A DNA stretch of 64,000 bases from Planctomycetota bacterium (GTDB lineage Bacteria; Planctomycetota; UBA1135; UBA2386): contig JANQJF010000023.1 of assembly GCA_028281765.1 (NCBI GenBank), forward strand, positions 1 to 64,000, given 5' to 3'. How positions within the stretch are numbered: the stretch's first letter is position 1; every line of letters begins with the position of its first letter. Position numbers and translations under genes: made by a program. Shown here one piece after another: positions 7,715 through 16,335 of the stretch. Under the pieces are notes generated by a model that saw only the letters and a program-made list of their open reading frames with translations, had not been told where the DNA came from and searched no databases.

Positions 7715-8440
7715 CTAGGTCCCGTGGTAGCGCCGGGACGTCGTCCGCTCCCGTCCGGCTCGCTCCCGTCCGACATGTGCCAGCGCACTCAGCAGGACCC
7801 AGTCGGGGAACGCGCGCTGGAGCGCAGGGGGACCGACCAGCACGATCCGACCGGCCGCGAGTTCGGCTGGGAGCGACCGGATTCCCCGCCACGCCTCGAC
7901 GAAGCGGCGCAGATCCGACTTGACCGTCAGGTCCACATCGAAACCCGGGTGCTCGATGCACATCTCGACGGTGCCGTTCGTGTTGACGATCCAGAAGCGC
8001 TTGCAGTCGTCGGGTGCCCCCGTGAACTCGAACTGCAGGACCGTTCGACCGACGGGCATGGCGTCGACGTTCATGCGCAGGTGCATGCTCCATGCGAGGT
8101 GGCGAGGATCCATGTCATCCAGGGTCATGTCCCGTGCCCACCGTTGACCCCAGCGGCCCATGCCCATCACGACGTCCTCCAGCTCTCGTCCGGCCTCGGT
8201 GAGCGAGTACTCGTGACCCCGACCCGTGGGGGCCTTCTTCTTCCGTACGAGCCCCGCGTTCTCGAGGGAGCGCAGGCGCTGCGAGAGCATCGTGGCGGAG
8301 ATTCGGGGCAGCGCACGCTGGAGATCGTTGAAGCGTTCGACGCCGTCCATCAGTGCCAACAGGACGAGGATCGTCCAGCGCTCGCCGAGGATCTCGGTCG
8401 CGAGGGCCACCGGGCAGTACTGTCCGTAGCGGCTTTCCAT
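7715..8440 (-). CDS. HxlR-family winged-helix regulator with SCP2-like C-terminal domain
   Basis: 241 residues. Residues 1-110 are a typical HxlR/MarR-like winged helix: YGQYCPVALATEILGERWT, then the recognition helix region (ISATMLSQRLRSLENAGLV) and the wing (GRGHEYSLTEAGREL). Residues ~125-225 resemble the SCP2 sterol-carrier fold that is fused to some HxlR proteins (FWIVNTNGTVEMCIEHPGFDVD and then SDLRRFVEAWRGIRSL), and could bind a lipid-like effector. The gene is divergent from an acyl-CoA-dehydrogenase-type enzyme 135 bp away. A 15-bp palindrome lies between them, so it likely controls both genes. Start chosen at ATG 8440, directly before the conserved domain. Confidence 0.88.
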   Translation of the reverse strand: MESRYGQYCPVALATEILGERWTILVLLALMDGVERFNDLQRALPRISATMLSQRLRSLENAGLVRKKKAPTGRGHEYSLTEAGRELEDVVMGMGRWGQRWARDMTLDDMDPRHLAWSMHLRMNVDAMPVGRTVLQFEFTGAPDDCKRFWIVNTNGTVEMCIEHPGFDVDLTVKSDLRRFVEAWRGIRSLPAELAAGRIVLVGPPALQRAFPDWVLLSALAHVGRERAGRERTTSRRYHGT

Positions 8441-8475
8441 CCACGCAGCGTCGGCCGTCTGGCCGGAAGCATCAA

Positions 8476-8490
8476 CTACAGATTCCGTAG
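8476..8490. promoter_or_regulatory. Candidate HxlR operator palindrome
   Basis: CTACAGATTCCGTAG has the symmetric form CTAC-n-GA-n-TC-n-GTAG. It sits in the divergent gap between the HxlR gene and the flavoenzyme gene, 35 bp before the regulator's start codon. HxlR dimers bind palindromes in such gaps, so it is the best operator candidate here; binding is inferred. Confidence 0.42.
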
Positions 8491-8575
8491 TAGACCGCGC
8501 GCTTCGTGGTGTTGACGCTCGGTGGAACCGGGACTCACAACCAGCGACATCCGCGCAAACACGAGGCCGTTCAGA

Positions 8576-9724
8576 ATGAACCAGACGACAACGTTCGATG
8601 CACTCGAGGCCGCTCGCTCCATTGCCCCCGAACTCGAGCGGAACGCAGCACACGGGGAAGAGCATGGCCAATTGGCACCCGCGTCGCTCCAGGCGCTGGC
8701 CGAGTCGGGCATGCTCAGCTTGTGGCGCCCGAAGAGTCTCGGCGGGCACGAGTGCGATCCCGTCGCCTACGTTCTCGCGGCCGAGGAGGTGGCGCGCGCT
8801 GACACTGCCGCAGCTTGGGTCATGCACGGAGTCTCGGCCTGCTGGTTCGACTTCCGCATGGCGCATCCCGAGTTCGTCGAGGAGGTCCTCGCGACGAGGT
8901 CTGTGCCCGTTCTCGGGGAGACGTTCAACAGGCCGATGACCGCGGTCGCCAAGGATGGCGGTCTCGAGGTCGAGGGTGCGACACCGTTCGCGAGCGGTTG
9001 CAAGGTCGCGGACTGGATCGGGTGCACGACCATCGCGGGTGAGCGATTCCTCCTCGTCTACTTCCCAACGGCCGAGCTCGAGATCGAAGACGACTGGGAC
9101 TCGTTGGGATTGCGGGGATCCGCGAGCAACACGATCGTCGCCAAGAACGTCTTCGTTCCGAACCACCGCGTGATCGACCCCATGGCGCCGGTGGAGCGGG
9201 CGCCGGAGTTCGCCGGGGCTCTCTACCGGATCCCCGAAAGCCTGATCCCGATCGCCGTGGCCGCGACGAGTCTCGGTGCGCTGCGATGCGCGCTCGATGC
9301 GACGAGCGAGGTCGCGGAGCGCAAGACGCCGTTCGCGTCTAAGTCGTCGCTCAAGAACCGGCCGTTGGCGCAGCTGCTGTTCGGTCGCGCGCTGGCCAAG
9401 TACCGCGCCGCGCGCGCCTACCTGCACACGACCGTCGAACATGCTTTCGACCAGTCGTCGAGAGGAGAAAGCTTCGACCTGCAGGCCAAGGCCGATCTGA
9501 TCCTCGCGTGCGCGCACACGCAGCAAGAGTGCGCGGATGCCGTCCGGTTCCTCGCCAAGGCCGTCGGGACCTCGTCGATCTACAAGGGCAATCCGATCGA
9601 GCGCGCGTGGAGGGACGTCGAGGTGATCTCGCACCATGCCTTCGGTGCGGAAGGTCGGTTCGCGTCGGTTGCGCAGGCGTACTGGGGAGTCGACGTGGAC
9701 TTTCCGTTGCTGGCGATGGACTGA
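8576..9724 (+). CDS. Acyl-CoA dehydrogenase-fold flavoprotein (group D monooxygenase-like)
   Basis: 382 residues from ATG 8576. Full-length acyl-CoA dehydrogenase fold: N-terminal helices (APASLQALAESGMLSLWRPK, then LGGHECDP), a middle beta domain (GLEVEGATPFASGCKVADWI, DDWDSLGLRGSASNTIV) and a C-terminal helical domain (QECADAVRFLAKAVGTSSIYKG, then NPIERAWRDVEVISHH). The pattern NPIERAWRDVxxxxxH and the absence of the usual catalytic Glu context favour the two-component FMNH2/FADH2-dependent monooxygenase branch (HsaA/DszC-like) over a beta-oxidation enzyme. The substrate is unknown, and no flavin reductase gene is adjacent. Probably regulated by the divergent HxlR protein. Confidence 0.85.
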   Translation: MNQTTTFDALEAARSIAPELERNAAHGEEHGQLAPASLQALAESGMLSLWRPKSLGGHECDPVAYVLAAEEVARADTAAAWVMHGVSACWFDFRMAHPEFVEEVLATRSVPVLGETFNRPMTAVAKDGGLEVEGATPFASGCKVADWIGCTTIAGERFLLVYFPTAELEIEDDWDSLGLRGSASNTIVAKNVFVPNHRVIDPMAPVERAPEFAGALYRIPESLIPIAVAATSLGALRCALDATSEVAERKTPFASKSSLKNRPLAQLLFGRALAKYRAARAYLHTTVEHAFDQSSRGESFDLQAKADLILACAHTQQECADAVRFLAKAVGTSSIYKGNPIERAWRDVEVISHHAFGAEGRFASVAQAYWGVDVDFPLLAMD

Positions 9725-9825
9725 GGCGGTGGGCGAGAGGTACCCGAGCAAAGCCGAATCCTCGTCTGGGGAGCCCCGAGCACCTCGACTCGGTTACTGT
9801 TGTCGGCCCATAGCGGTGGAACGAG

Positions 9826-10308
9826 ATGGAAACGAATCCAGTCCCCATCAGCCTTCCGATCGACGAAGCGATTCGCTTGGCGTGTGAGTTCGTCGGTCGC
9901 CCACGAGAGCAGGTGTTCAGTGCGCGATTCCGCTCCGCTGTCTACATGTCGAGTGCGGCAGCTGCCACGGATCCACACTGGCTCGTCGAAATCGCGGTCG
10001 AGGAGAGTGTGTATCGTCGTGGCGATGAGGCCGGCTACGTGATGGCCTCTCAGGTGGACGGTAGTGTGGCTGTCTTCGAAGACGGTAGCGTCGGGTGGCT
10101 TCACGAAGAGGTCGAGGCTCCGGAGCTTCGAAAACACATTGGCGCCAAATTACGTTGGCCTGCCGATCATCCTCGACGGGGATTCTTCCAGGTTGGGGAT
10201 CGCTCGTATCCGGCGGAAGCGAACGAGGACGTGACTCTCGGGCAGGAGGTCGTGGTAATCGCGGAACGCGACGGTGGTGTCGTGGTCGTCGGGCCGGCTG
10301 GAGACTAG
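9826..10308 (+). CDS. Hypothetical protein, 160 aa
   Basis: ATG 9826 is preceded by a purine-rich GGTGGAACGAG. The protein starts with a helix (IDEAIRLACEFVGRPREQVF), then beta-rich segments (YVMASQVDGSVAVFEDGSVGW) and a C-terminal part with GEVVV-like strands. Family not recognised. No signal peptide is visible. The stop is 2 bp before the lipoprotein gene at 10311, which in turn overlaps the membrane-protein gene at 10919, so the three likely form an operon. A decayed relative of this gene lies at 2766. Confidence 0.66.
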   Translation: METNPVPISLPIDEAIRLACEFVGRPREQVFSARFRSAVYMSSAAAATDPHWLVEIAVEESVYRRGDEAGYVMASQVDGSVAVFEDGSVGWLHEEVEAPELRKHIGAKLRWPADHPRRGFFQVGDRSYPAEANEDVTLGQEVVVIAERDGGVVVVGPAGD

Positions 10309-10310
10309 GA

Positions 10311-10922
10311 ATGGCTCCGTCGACGGAGCGGACGATCCGGTGGTGGGGCCGTACGCGTGGTCTCCTGATCCTGGCGCTCCTCGGCAGCTGTTCGTGGCAT
10401 CAGGTGCAAGTCGTCGACCAGGCCGGGACACCGATCGAGGATGCAAACGTCTGGCTCACAGCTCCTGGCTACTGGAGTGCTTCGATTCCAACAGGAGCTG
10501 ACGGTAGGTGCCGGTTGACCTGGCCTCTCTGGCGGGACCCGACGCAGGTCGTCCTCGGCCGCGACGGGATGGAGGAAGAGGCCGTCGCGGTTTGGCAAGG
10601 GTGGCCCTCGACGATCGAGCTTCCGCGGTACTCCCGCGGTTCGCGTCTGCCTTGGATGCTGACGGTCAAGGTCGGGCAGCCCATTTCGAAGTTCGAGAGT
10701 ATCGTGCGGGCGCTCCGAGGAAGCTTGGTGCGAGACGTGGCTCCAGAACCGAACATTTCGGACCTCGAAGCCCGCCTTGCCTTGTCGAGGGCATCGTCTC
10801 TATGGAAGTGCGAGGTGTTCTCGCTCGTGATCTGGCTTTGGGTGAATGACCGCGGGCTGATCGTGGACTGGTTCAGCAACGCTTCGCCAACGATGTGGCG
10901 GAAGTCGCACTCCTCGTCATGA
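10311..10922 (+). CDS. Lipoprotein with carboxypeptidase-regulatory-like domain
   Basis: 203 residues. N-terminal signal with positive residues (TERTIRWWGRTRG), a hydrophobic core (LLILALLGSC) and a lipobox-type cysteine. Then a regulatory-like beta domain: VQVVDQAGTPIEDANVWL and GADGRCRLTWPLW. The C-terminal part (LRGSLVRDVAPEPNISDLEARL, given in two pieces: LRGSLVRDVAPE and NISDLEARL) matches the second half of the protein at 4905. Its stop overlaps the next gene's start by four bases (ATGA), implying translational coupling. The function is unknown; it is probably an outer-leaflet envelope protein. Confidence 0.72.
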   Translation: MAPSTERTIRWWGRTRGLLILALLGSCSWHQVQVVDQAGTPIEDANVWLTAPGYWSASIPTGADGRCRLTWPLWRDPTQVVLGRDGMEEEAVAVWQGWPSTIELPRYSRGSRLPWMLTVKVGQPISKFESIVRALRGSLVRDVAPEPNISDLEARLALSRASSLWKCEVFSLVIWLWVNDRGLIVDWFSNASPTMWRKSHSSS

Positions 10923-11371
10923 CCAGTGGACACCGTTCCAGCGACGAGCGACGCGGCACAGAGTACGACGTTGCCAGGATCCGATTCCGTCTTTGGAGCG
11001 GCATCGGGAGCTACGTGGCGTTCGCCCTGGGCGGTGCGGTTGCGTGGAGTGCTGTCGGTGGCACGGCGGCCGAGTTGTATGGATGGTGGATTTCGCCCGG
11101 TCTCCTGACTGTGCCTATCGGGTGCGTCTTCGGTGCGAATTGGTTGCAGATACGGGCGAGAAGTGGGAACACGTTCTCGGTCGTGCTGCTCGGCATGCTG
11201 CGCGGCGTGGTCGTGTATACCCTCGCGGTGGTTCTCGCCGCCTTCCTCGTCGGCGGTGTCGGGTTCTGGGAAACTGGCAACCTTCTCGTGACGAACGCCG
11301 TGGGAATGTCGATCGTTGAGGGCGTGATCGTGTGGGTGTGGCTGGGGTGCAGACCGCTACCCTCTCGGTGA
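10919..11371 (+). CDS. Small integral membrane protein
   Basis: 150 residues from ATG 10919, which overlaps the preceding stop codon (ATGA). After a charged cytosolic N-terminus there are four hydrophobic segments: about residues 25-45 (GSYVAFALGGAVAWSAVGG), 52-70, 82-105 (LLGMLRGVVVYTLAVVLAAF) and 120-145. No family recognised. The ATGA overlap chooses this start over an in-frame GTG at 10895. Co-expressed with the lipoprotein before it, so an envelope role is likely. Confidence 0.7.
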   Translation: MTSGHRSSDERRGTEYDVARIRFRLWSGIGSYVAFALGGAVAWSAVGGTAAELYGWWISPGLLTVPIGCVFGANWLQIRARSGNTFSVVLLGMLRGVVVYTLAVVLAAFLVGGVGFWETGNLLVTNAVGMSIVEGVIVWVWLGCRPLPSR

Positions 11372-11782
11372 CGCTGTGTTCGTCGCGTGGCTGGACCAGC
11401 GGGCACTTTTGGACTCGCACCGGCGCTCTCGGCCCCGGGGCTCGCGACGTTGAGTAGCACGGTATCGCTCGACGTCGTGGACGGACGCGGCGGGGCGATG
11501 GCTGCGCTACTGTTCGAGTTCGGCCCGACTCAGGTGGGACCGTGGCAAGAGCCGCATCGAGCTGTCCACAGTGGGAAAGTCGTTTGGCTTATCGACCCCG
11601 TGCCGGCGCGCTACTCCCGGGACCGGTTCGTGACTCCGGCAGGACCCTCTGAGCACGCTTGGCCGAGTGCGGCCGAGCTTCCGGGTGCCACCCCGCGAAC
11701 ACTCAGAACACCTTTCGACAACACTGGTTGTGCTCGGTCGCGGAAACGGCCAGCTCTGATTGGTCCTCACGCCTCGGAAAGG
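11372..11782. other. No convincing gene
   Basis: A 142-codon open frame runs through 11387-11815 on the + strand, but its residues do not resemble a protein family, it has no ribosome site and it reads through the promoter-like segment at 11783. I see no RNA gene and no repeat here. Confidence 0.5.
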
Positions 11783-11811
11783 TTGGACAACCATAGTCTA
11801 TATGATATAGA
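11783..11811 (+). promoter_or_regulatory. AT-rich promoter-like segment with palindrome
   Basis: A rare AT-rich island in this high-GC DNA. TTGGAC (11783) lies 17 bp before TATAGA (11806), an acceptable -35/-10 pair for the decarboxylase gene that starts at 11905. The palindrome CTATAT-G-ATATAG (11798-11810) covers the -10 region and could be a repressor site. No regulator is known. Confidence 0.35.
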
Positions 11812-11904
11812 GTAGAGGGGTCTTGAGAGATTCCATGAGTTCGAAGCGGTTCTCCCGACTTGGCCCGGGTTCCTGCTGCTCGCCTCCGCGGAGTTCAGTC
11901 TGAG

Positions 11905-13608
11905 ATGCGGGCGCGTGTCGTGCGGAGCTGGAGTGGGGTCGCGGCTGTCGGCAAACATGTCGACTATGTGACGCACCTCGAGCGTGACGTCGTTCCAAGC
12001 TTGCAGCGACTCCAAGGGTTCTGCGGCATGCGCGTCTTGCGGCAGATGGTGGATGGACGCCACCACTTTCGCGTGCTGACTCTCTGGGAGTCGCTCGACT
12101 CGATCCGGGCCTTCGCCGGCGATGCGATCGAGCGGGCCGTCGTTCCCGAAGCGGCTCGCGCCGCTTTGTCGTCGTTCGACCGCAGGGTCGAGCACTTCGA
12201 CATTGTCATGTGCGCGGAACCCATCCGTGGAGAGTCTCAGCGCGAATTGCTCGATTGGGCCAGCAACGCAGCATGTGATTACTTGGGTGCCATCGATCTG
12301 AGCCCCATCTTTCCCAGCCAGTCTGCTCTCGATGGCTTGCGGGCGTTTGAAGAGGCTGTTCCCGAGGCGTCCGAGGATCCTCTGGCCGTTCTGAACCTGC
12401 TCGATACCGTCGGGTCTCCGGCGACCGTGGCTTGTACCGGGGGCCGCTACTTCGGATTCGTCGTGGGTGGGGCGCTTCCGGTGACGGTGGCAGCGAGCTG
12501 GCTGGCGACCGCCTGGGATCAAAACGCGGCCTTCGAAGTCCTCTCCCCTGTCGTGACACGCTTGGAGCGAGTTTGCGAGGGTTGGTTGATCGACCTCTTG
12601 GGCCTTCCCTCAGGATCCGCCGTGGGGTTCGTATCGGGAACTTCCGAGGCGAACATCGCCGCGCTTGCCGCTGCGCGCAACCACATCCTGAAGCGGGCCG
12701 GTTGGAGCGTCGCGACGCAGGGTCTGCGAGGCTCCCCGGCCCTGCGCGTCGTGGTTGGCAAGGAGGCTCACGCCGCCGTCGGCAGTGCTCTACGTATCGT
12801 CGGCATCGGCGAAGAAGCCTGCGAACGAGTCGCGACGGACGATCAAGGTCGTATGGATCCCGAGGCTCTACCAAGACTCGATGACCGCACGATCGTGATT
12901 CTCCAGGCAGGCCATGTGGACAGCGGCGCGTTCGATCCCCTGCGCGTCGTCTGCGAACGCGCGCGTGAGGCTGGCGCCTGGGTGCACGTCGAGGGGGCCT
13001 TCGGACTCTGGGCGGCGTGTTCGCCACGGCACCGTGATCTCGTCGATGGTCATGACCGCGCGGATTCGTGGGCGGTCGATGCCCACAAATACCTCAACGT
13101 TCCCTACGACAGTGGATTCGTCATCTGTCGCGACCGCGCGGCGCTGCTCTCGGCCTTCCGTGCCGACGCTCCGTACTTGCACTTGTCGCCATCACGAGAT
13201 GGTTCTGCCCTGACACCGACGATGTCCCGGCGAGCGCGAGTCGTGGAAGTGTGGGCGGCGATCAAGTCTCTTGGCCGCAGTGGTGTCGCAGACCTGGTCG
13301 ACAGGACCTGTCTCCTCGCGCGGCACATCGCTGCCGGCCTCCGAGCTGCGGGGTTTGACGTGTTGAACGACGTCGTCCTGAACCAGGTGCTGATCGGGAC
13401 GGACAGCAATGAGCGGACCGCGCGTGTTGCTCGGTATCTACAAAGCGAGGGCACCTGCTGGTGCTCGACAACCGCCTGGCGCGGGCGCACGGCGATTCGA
13501 ATCAGCGTGATATCGTGGGCGACGAGTCGAGAGGACGCCGATCGCACGATCCAGGCGTTCGTCGCCGCGGCAAGCGCGACGCGATGTGGGCCACATCATG
13601 AAGGGTGA
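11905..13608 (+). CDS. ABM-like domain fused to a group II PLP-dependent decarboxylase
   Basis: 567 residues from ATG 11905. Residues 1-100 are an antibiotic-biosynthesis-monooxygenase-like dimeric alpha/beta barrel (YVTHLERDVVPSLQRL, QGFCGMRVLRQ, RVLTLWESLDSIRAFAGD and VEHFDIV). Residues ~115-560 are a group II amino-acid decarboxylase or glutamate/aromatic decarboxylase fold: FVSGTSEANIAAL, H289 in GKEAHAAVGSA (stacks on PLP) and the Schiff-base lysine K395 in VDAHKYLNVPYDSG. The residue that normally contacts the PLP ring nitrogen is Asp in 'VDgAfG'; here it is Glu, E363 in HVEGAFGLWA. The substrate is unknown. The fusion is unusual, since the two domains are normally separate proteins. 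Expressed from its own promoter region. Confidence 0.87.
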   Translation: MRARVVRSWSGVAAVGKHVDYVTHLERDVVPSLQRLQGFCGMRVLRQMVDGRHHFRVLTLWESLDSIRAFAGDAIERAVVPEAARAALSSFDRRVEHFDIVMCAEPIRGESQRELLDWASNAACDYLGAIDLSPIFPSQSALDGLRAFEEAVPEASEDPLAVLNLLDTVGSPATVACTGGRYFGFVVGGALPVTVAASWLATAWDQNAAFEVLSPVVTRLERVCEGWLIDLLGLPSGSAVGFVSGTSEANIAALAAARNHILKRAGWSVATQGLRGSPALRVVVGKEAHAAVGSALRIVGIGEEACERVATDDQGRMDPEALPRLDDRTIVILQAGHVDSGAFDPLRVVCERAREAGAWVHVEGAFGLWAACSPRHRDLVDGHDRADSWAVDAHKYLNVPYDSGFVICRDRAALLSAFRADAPYLHLSPSRDGSALTPTMSRRARVVEVWAAIKSLGRSGVADLVDRTCLLARHIAAGLRAAGFDVLNDVVLNQVLIGTDSNERTARVARYLQSEGTCWCSTTAWRGRTAIRISVISWATSREDADRTIQAFVAAASATRCGPHHEG

Positions 13609-13669
13609 CATGAAGGCGAGGGTCCAGAGGGCGGCTCCGGACTCGACCCGGGACGTGTGCGAGGCAAGG

Positions 13670-14803
13670 CTACTTTGCCGGCGCTTCGAGCAAGCCCCAC
13701 TCGACGCGCTCCTCCAGAACCAGGTCGGCGTTTTCGGATTCGACCAGGGCCGCCAACTTCGCCTCGTCGTAGCTTGCGCCCCATCTCCCGACGAAGCGCA
13801 CGCGGGCGAACAGTTGCGAGTAGAATGGCAGCAGCGCGAACGTGAACGAGTCGCCGATGCATACGACGCGTAGACCGTCGCTCCGGGCACGGTTCACGGA
13901 CACGAGGTCACCGGTAGCCTCGTCTCGCGAGTGCGCGACGGCGTCCGCGCTCCAGGTCGGATGCGAGATCGAATGGGCGACTTCCGCGTGGTAGCCGGGA
14001 AGGCCCAGGCCCTGAGCAAGGCTCATGCGCTCCGTCGCCGGAGTTGATTTGCAGTCGAAGCTACGGAGTGACAACAGCGGAGTACGGGAAGACCATCGGC
14101 GGAGGTAGGCCGCGATCCCGATGGCAGCCACGCAGCCGCCGGCCGCGTTCCAGTGGTGATCTGTGCGCCAGTACAGCTCGCGCCAGTCCTTGGCGTTCTG
14201 CAGCACGGGTCGGAGGTCGAGCACTCCGATGCCCGGGTGCTCGGCGTCGACTCGGGTGATCAGTTCATCGAGTGCAAGGGGCCCCGTGCGTCGTCGGGCA
14301 CGAGAGGGCAGGTGCTCGGGATAGATCCCGGCCTTGACGGGGGCCACCACGAACAGGTACCTCACGCCCTGGTTCGCGAGCAAATCGGTTCGCCTCCGAA
14401 GGGAGTCTACCCACCAGTCGAGTTGCTCCTTTCGGATACTCGCCTTGCCGAGATAGTCGCGCATCGAGTAGCCGTAGTAGAGCCATTTTCGACTGCCGAC
14501 GTAGACCGTCATGTCGCCGGCCCTCAGTACCGTTTTCGCAAGGACGCGTGCTTCTAGGAGGCTGTGGGTGCGAATGAGCGAGTCACGAAGGCCGAGGTTG
14601 TCACGGTGATACCTTTCGAAGTCGCGGCGAAACGACTGCAGCGATGAGGCGTCGAGAATGGATGGCATCGTCGCGAGGTAGCGGTTCTCGCTGACTGGCT
14701 CCGAGGGATCGATGTCGAAGACGACTTGATCGAAGAGTACCGATCCCAACGCGGCGCCGAAGACTGCAAGGGTCGCCCATGACTCGAATGGTCGCCTGGT
14801 CAT
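13670..14803 (-). CDS. AlgJ/AlgX-like polysaccharide O-acetyltransferase (SGNH fold)
   Basis: 377 residues. An N-terminal hydrophobic anchor or signal (residues 8-28) is followed by an SGNH-type domain like AlgJ/AlgX and DltD. ENRYLATMP and RDNLGLRDSLIR are family landmarks. The catalytic pair D215/H217 lies in WRTDHHWNAAGG, and the nucleophile S319 in CIGDSFTFALLP. In AlgJ/AlgX systems this protein moves acetyl groups, brought across the membrane by an MBOAT partner, onto an exported polysaccharide. That partner is the gene directly upstream, ending 1 bp before this start. The polysaccharide is not identified; no glycosyltransferases lie in the window. Confidence 0.85.
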   Translation of the reverse strand: MTRRPFESWATLAVFGAALGSVLFDQVVFDIDPSEPVSENRYLATMPSILDASSLQSFRRDFERYHRDNLGLRDSLIRTHSLLEARVLAKTVLRAGDMTVYVGSRKWLYYGYSMRDYLGKASIRKEQLDWWVDSLRRRTDLLANQGVRYLFVVAPVKAGIYPEHLPSRARRRTGPLALDELITRVDAEHPGIGVLDLRPVLQNAKDWRELYWRTDHHWNAAGGCVAAIGIAAYLRRWSSRTPLLSLRSFDCKSTPATERMSLAQGLGLPGYHAEVAHSISHPTWSADAVAHSRDEATGDLVSVNRARSDGLRVVCIGDSFTFALLPFYSQLFARVRFVGRWGASYDEAKLAALVESENADLVLEERVEWGLLEAPAK

Positions 14804-14804
14804 G

Positions 14805-16310
14805 TCAGAAACGGAAGTAGATGAATGGTTGATGGGTCGTCGCGGCTAGGCGCATCCAGCACGCGAAGAGGATCAAGGCGAGTCCGAACACCGACAGGAG
14901 CTCCCATGCCAATCGTCGACTCTTGCTCGTCCGGGAGCTGCTTGCGCGCAGTCGCGCCAAGCGAGGTGCAATGGGCGTGGCGAGCAGGGCGCCGAGGAAC
15001 AACGCGAGACCGGTATCCGCTTCGAAAAACGTGCCTACGGACGGGCCGCTTGCGTACGTGAAGAGTGTCTCGAAGTAGGAGAGGCCGTGGCCCACGGAAG
15101 CGCATCGAAAGAAGACCCAGGAGACCAGCACGATGAACAGAAGGTACATGTGACGAAGCGGTCGCCACAGGTCGTTCAGAAGGCTGCCCAGAGTCGTCCT
15201 TTCCGCGAACAGCACGGCGCCGTGCAACAAGCCCCAGAGCACGAAGTGCCACTCCGCTCCGTGCCAGAGGCCACAAACCAGGAATACCGTGAACAGGTTC
15301 GCAAGCGTTCGGATGCGTGAGCGCCGGTTGCCGCCAAGGGGGAGGTACAAGTAGTCGCGGAACCAGGTAGACAGCGAGATGTGCCACCTCCGCCAGAACT
15401 CGCGGAGGGACGTCGACGCGTAGGGGTGTCTGAAGTTCTCGGCGAACGAGAAGCCGAGCATCCTTCCGAGCCCGATGGCCATGTCGGAGTAGCCCGAGAA
15501 GTCGTAGTAGATCTGGAGCGCGTAGCAGATCAGTCCGACCCATGCCCCGTCCGTGCCGACGACTCCCGATGCCAACGCGTCTTCGGCGAACGTGACGTCC
15601 GCGGTGCGGGCGAGCGCGTCGGCTATCAGTACCTTCTTTCCGAGGCCGTAGGTGAAGCGCTGCACACCCGATGCGAACGAGTTCACGCGCACGAATCGAT
15701 TCTCGAGGGAGCGCGCGAGTTCTCGGTATCGAACGATCGGGCCAGCGACGAGCTGTGGGAACATGGTCACGTAGCACGCGAAGTCGATGAATGAGCGTGT
15801 CGGCGCGACGCGACCCCGAAACACGTCGATCGTGTAGCTCATCGACTGAAACGTGTAGAAGCTGATTCCCAGAGGGAGCGCGAAGTCGAGACTCGGACCG
15901 AGCGATGAAGATCGAACGCCGATGGCGGTCATCGCAGCGCGGATGGCATCCGTGGCGAAGTCCAGGTACTTGAATACGCCAAGGACCAGCAAGTTGCTGC
16001 AGATGGAGACGGCGAGTATCCACCGTTGGCGAGGTAGGGGGCGGGATCCCGGAGTCCGAGTCCCTAGAAGGCGTGCACACGAGTAGTCGAGTACGACCGA
16101 AGCGAGCAGTACGAGCGTGAAAAGGGATTCGGTCCAAGTGTAGAACGTCAGGCTCGCCAGCAAGAGCGCTGCATTCGGCCATCGCATTCGCGTGCGGTGG
16201 GTTCCCGAAACGCGAGCGGCGCCAGGTGCGGCGAAGTACTGTGCGGCGAAGTACAACGCTAGCGCGAGGGGCAGGAAGACAAACAGAAACACCGTGGAGT
16301 GGAACAGCAC
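14805..16310 (-). CDS. MBOAT-family membrane O-acyltransferase (AlgI-like)
   Basis: 501 residues from GTG 16310, which begins directly at the conserved N-terminus (LFHSTVFLFVFLPLALALYF). Polytopic, roughly 11-13 transmembrane segments. The family hallmarks are complete: YALQIYYDFSGYSDMAIG, NFRHPYASTSLREFWRRWH, LSTWFRDYLYLPLGGNR and the catalytic histidine region VCGLWHGAEWHF. It transfers acetyl groups across the membrane for O-acetylation of an extracellular polymer. It pairs with the AlgJ/AlgX-like gene 1 bp downstream; the secreted multi-domain gene ends 25 bp upstream. The gene is intact. Confidence 0.93.
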   Translation of the reverse strand: MLFHSTVFLFVFLPLALALYFAAQYFAAPGAARVSGTHRTRMRWPNAALLLASLTFYTWTESLFTLVLLASVVLDYSCARLLGTRTPGSRPLPRQRWILAVSICSNLLVLGVFKYLDFATDAIRAAMTAIGVRSSSLGPSLDFALPLGISFYTFQSMSYTIDVFRGRVAPTRSFIDFACYVTMFPQLVAGPIVRYRELARSLENRFVRVNSFASGVQRFTYGLGKKVLIADALARTADVTFAEDALASGVVGTDGAWVGLICYALQIYYDFSGYSDMAIGLGRMLGFSFAENFRHPYASTSLREFWRRWHISLSTWFRDYLYLPLGGNRRSRIRTLANLFTVFLVCGLWHGAEWHFVLWGLLHGAVLFAERTTLGSLLNDLWRPLRHMYLLFIVLVSWVFFRCASVGHGLSYFETLFTYASGPSVGTFFEADTGLALFLGALLATPIAPRLARLRASSSRTSKSRRLAWELLSVFGLALILFACWMRLAATTHQPFIYFRF

Positions 16311-16335
16311 GTTCGGTGCGAATTCGAGCGAGTCG

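Noticed and set aside
7715..9751. 678-codon open frame on the minus strand
   Set aside because: Only the last 241 codons are the HxlR gene. The rest is antisense to the flavoenzyme gene, Arg/Gly-rich and without family features.
11387..11815. 142-codon open frame as a gene
   Set aside because: No ribosome site, no coherent domain, and it runs into the AT-rich promoter-like segment of the decarboxylase gene.
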